Assembly: GCF_030824455.1 (NCBI RefSeq)
Contig: NZ_JAVBXR010000013.1
Coordinates: 1-64,000 of the forward strand
Length of the DNA stretch: 64,000 bases
Direction of reading: 5' to 3'
Source: Desulfobulbus sp.
GTDB lineage: Bacteria; Desulfobacterota; Desulfobulbia; Desulfobulbales; Desulfobulbaceae
Position 1 is the first letter of the stretch. Each line of letters opens with the position of its first letter. A model generated the notes under the pieces. That model was not told where the DNA came from and did not search any database. It was given only the letters and a program-made list of their open reading frames with translations. Positions 63,013 to 64,000 of this stretch are shown here, one piece after another. Made by a program: the position numbers and the translations under genes.

Positions 63013-63503
63013 TGACCACCTCGCGGTTCATCTCTGCCCAAGAACTGACTTGTCCAATTATTGAAGAGTCGATGTGTGATTTGTCGAATCTCCAATGTCG
63101 TGATATCTGTAAATCGATCGACTGCCCATTGGGCCCGGTGTTTGAGCCGCTGGGAATAGATTGACGTAAGGGAGGCAAGGAACGGCGCTGCCGCTTCTCC
63201 AGCAACGTAGTTGAAACCGTCATCTGCGGGTATCCGTTGAATGAGGTTTCGACTTGACATCAACAAAAGACCTTTTTCGATCAGCCCCCGTCGAACCAAT
63301 AATTCTCCCGCTCTCATAGGAAGAGCAGCATGAAGGCTTTCAGGACCATTAGCGTCGCCAGAATGCACGACGAGATAGTCCATTTCAACCAGCCTTTCCA
63401 GATCGAAAGCCGAAGGATGCGCAGCGACCAGAATCGCCAAAGAACGGACTCCGGTCTCCAATGGACTGTTGAATATTGCTGGATGTAAGCGGTTAGTCAT
63501 CAT
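63009..63503 (-). CDS. ABC-3C system middle component (MC2-like)
   Basis: 164 aa (a second Met at 63500 is possible). IFNSPLETGVRSLAILVAA, FDLERLVEMDYLVVHSGDANGPESLH, MRAGELLVRRGLIEKGLLLM and IQRIPADDGFNYVAGE are the features I associate with middle component 2 of ABC-3C systems, a winged-helix-like adaptor between effector and ATPase. It overlaps the effector stop by 11 bases and the ATPase start by four. Confidence 0.75.
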   Translation of the reverse strand: MMTNRLHPAIFNSPLETGVRSLAILVAAHPSAFDLERLVEMDYLVVHSGDANGPESLHAALPMRAGELLVRRGLIEKGLLLMSSRNLIQRIPADDGFNYVAGEAAAPFLASLTSIYSQRLKHRAQWAVDRFTDITTLEIRQITHRLFNNWTSQFLGRDEPRGGQ

Positions 63504-64000
63504 CCATCACCCATTCAAGAAGATCTTCATTTGCAAGTTGGTGGCAGATACCTTGACGATCCTGCGACTTGGTCACTGAAGCAAGTGGATTTGCGGTCAA
63601 CGCTATAGTTGATGCTTGCGCTACCGTAGCTTTCATCCTTTCGTACCCGTTGGAATGGGTTGCTTCCGTAACGTCAACCACACCATGATAGATCTCATCC
63701 TGAAGTTCATCGAATGTCCCTTCCGGCACTGTGTCTCTGGCAAAATTTCTTAGTGCTTCTGCATGATAGAAACGCTCGCGTTGCCTCAAAAAATCTCTTT
63801 CCAACACGCTGTGAGCGGATAATGAGCTCATATCGTGGAGTGGAGCCCCTAAATGATCTCCGTAGGCGTCAAGAAGCTGGCGAATATATCGGCTCTCAGA
63901 TGCTACCGGAACGGCAGGAGGCGCTTCGGGGTTTGGCCTTGCAGGTAAACCGCCCCCGAACCTAACTGCGTGAAACTCTGTATGACTATGTGCTTCAATA
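63493..64000 (-). CDS. ABC-3C system effector, C-terminal part (5'-partial)
   Basis: The frame is open from the window edge (64000) to the stop at 63493, 169 codons. It should not be started at the internal Met at 63831, because the same frame continues upstream without a stop. The visible part begins with a Pro/Ala/Gly-rich linker. The conserved effector tail follows: ESRYIRQLLDAYGDHLG, RQRERFYHAEALRNFARD, FDELQDEIYHGVVDV, and KSQDRQGICHQLANEDLLEWV. The toxic or enzymatic N-terminal domain lies beyond the window, so the killing mechanism cannot be named. Confidence 0.8.
   Translation of the reverse strand, partial: IEAHSHTEFHAVRFGGGLPARPNPEAPPAVPVASESRYIRQLLDAYGDHLGAPLHDMSSLSAHSVLERDFLRQRERFYHAEALRNFARDTVPEGTFDELQDEIYHGVVDVTEATHSNGYERMKATVAQASTIALTANPLASVTKSQDRQGICHQLANEDLLEWVMDDD

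Larger units (their letters stand above)
59891..64000. mobile_element. Integrative genomic island (left end; continues past the window)
   Basis: It is bounded on the left by the tRNA-Arg(CCU) att copy and followed by a complete tyrosine integrase and a three-gene conflict-system operon, all on the minus strand. Base composition is lower in GC than the chromosome on the left. The right boundary is outside the window. Confidence 0.8.

Noticed and set aside
63493-63831. A complete 112-aa protein starting at 63831
   Set aside because: The frame stays open to the window end with protein-like sequence (ESRYIRQLLDAYGDHLG) before that Met, so it is the tail of a longer gene.
1-64000. CRISPR arrays, rRNA genes, complete tRNA genes, replication origin
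   Set aside because: I looked for regularly spaced repeats, rRNA core motifs, full cloverleafs and DnaA-box clusters by eye and found none.

Overview
The window is GC-rich chromosomal DNA from an anaerobic, respiring Gram-negative bacterium. A Desulfobacterota (Desulfobulbales-like sulfate reducer) is my best guess. This is inferred from gene content and not from a marker gene: a multihaem cytochrome c / Tat-exported ferredoxin / NrfD redox module, a 2-hydroxyacyl-CoA-dehydratase-type double-cubane protein with its activator, a Mn-type pyrophosphatase, PEP synthase, NifU/NifS, ThyX, a stand-alone IMP cyclohydrolase, and a probable selenoprotein.

Layout. 0.2-8.3 kb: a degenerate IS1595-like protein overlaps ftsH by ATGA, and ftsH overlaps a five-haem cytochrome by ATGA. 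A Tat ferredoxin, an NrfD-like membrane protein, a histidine-kinase-like protein that lacks the phospho-accepting His, and two small membrane proteins follow. 8.6-11.7 kb: a periplasmic binding protein next to a hybrid sensor kinase. 11.8-13.8 kb: minCDE. 14-17 kb (minus strand): a VF530-type protein, a small unknown, and the dehydratase-activator/double-cubane pair. 17.3-19.7 kb: a second hybrid kinase. 19.7-22 kb: arsR diverging from acr3-arsC. 22-24 kb: a Bax-inhibitor-like membrane protein and ppaC. 24.1-26.5 kb (minus): rarA followed by a gene with an in-frame UGA that reads as selenocysteine. 26.6-31 kb: a nucleotide cyclase, a PilZ protein, a GabD-type dehydrogenase and folE2. 31.2-35 kb: hslR-purH(N-terminal)-purN-pyrR and a cytosolic kinase. 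35-37.3 kb: a U32 peptidase-like protein.

37.4-46.1 kb is a lipopolysaccharide-type cluster: msbA, several glycosyltransferases and a heptosyltransferase. Two genes and the start of a third (about 39.1-40.8 kb) are strikingly AT-rich and look acquired. 46.1-51.5 kb (minus): a PilB-type ATPase fused to a C-terminal cyclic-nucleotide-binding domain, thyX, nifS and nifU. 51.6-59.7 kb: phosphoglucomutase, PEP synthase, a Trm112-like protein, a MoeA-like protein behind a structured leader, trmO, and a phosphoglycosyltransferase/epimerase pair.

At 59,891 the chromosome meets an integrated island. The junction is the 3' 45 nt of a tRNA-Arg(CCU), cut exactly at the anticodon loop, followed by a complete tyrosine integrase. 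The island then carries a three-gene operon (SMC/Rad50-like ATPase, middle component, effector running off the window) that matches the ABC-three-component (ABC-3C) conflict systems. The two items most worth following up are the UGA-containing gene at 24,105-25,115, which has a SECIS-like hairpin, and the ABC-3C island at 59,891-64,000.
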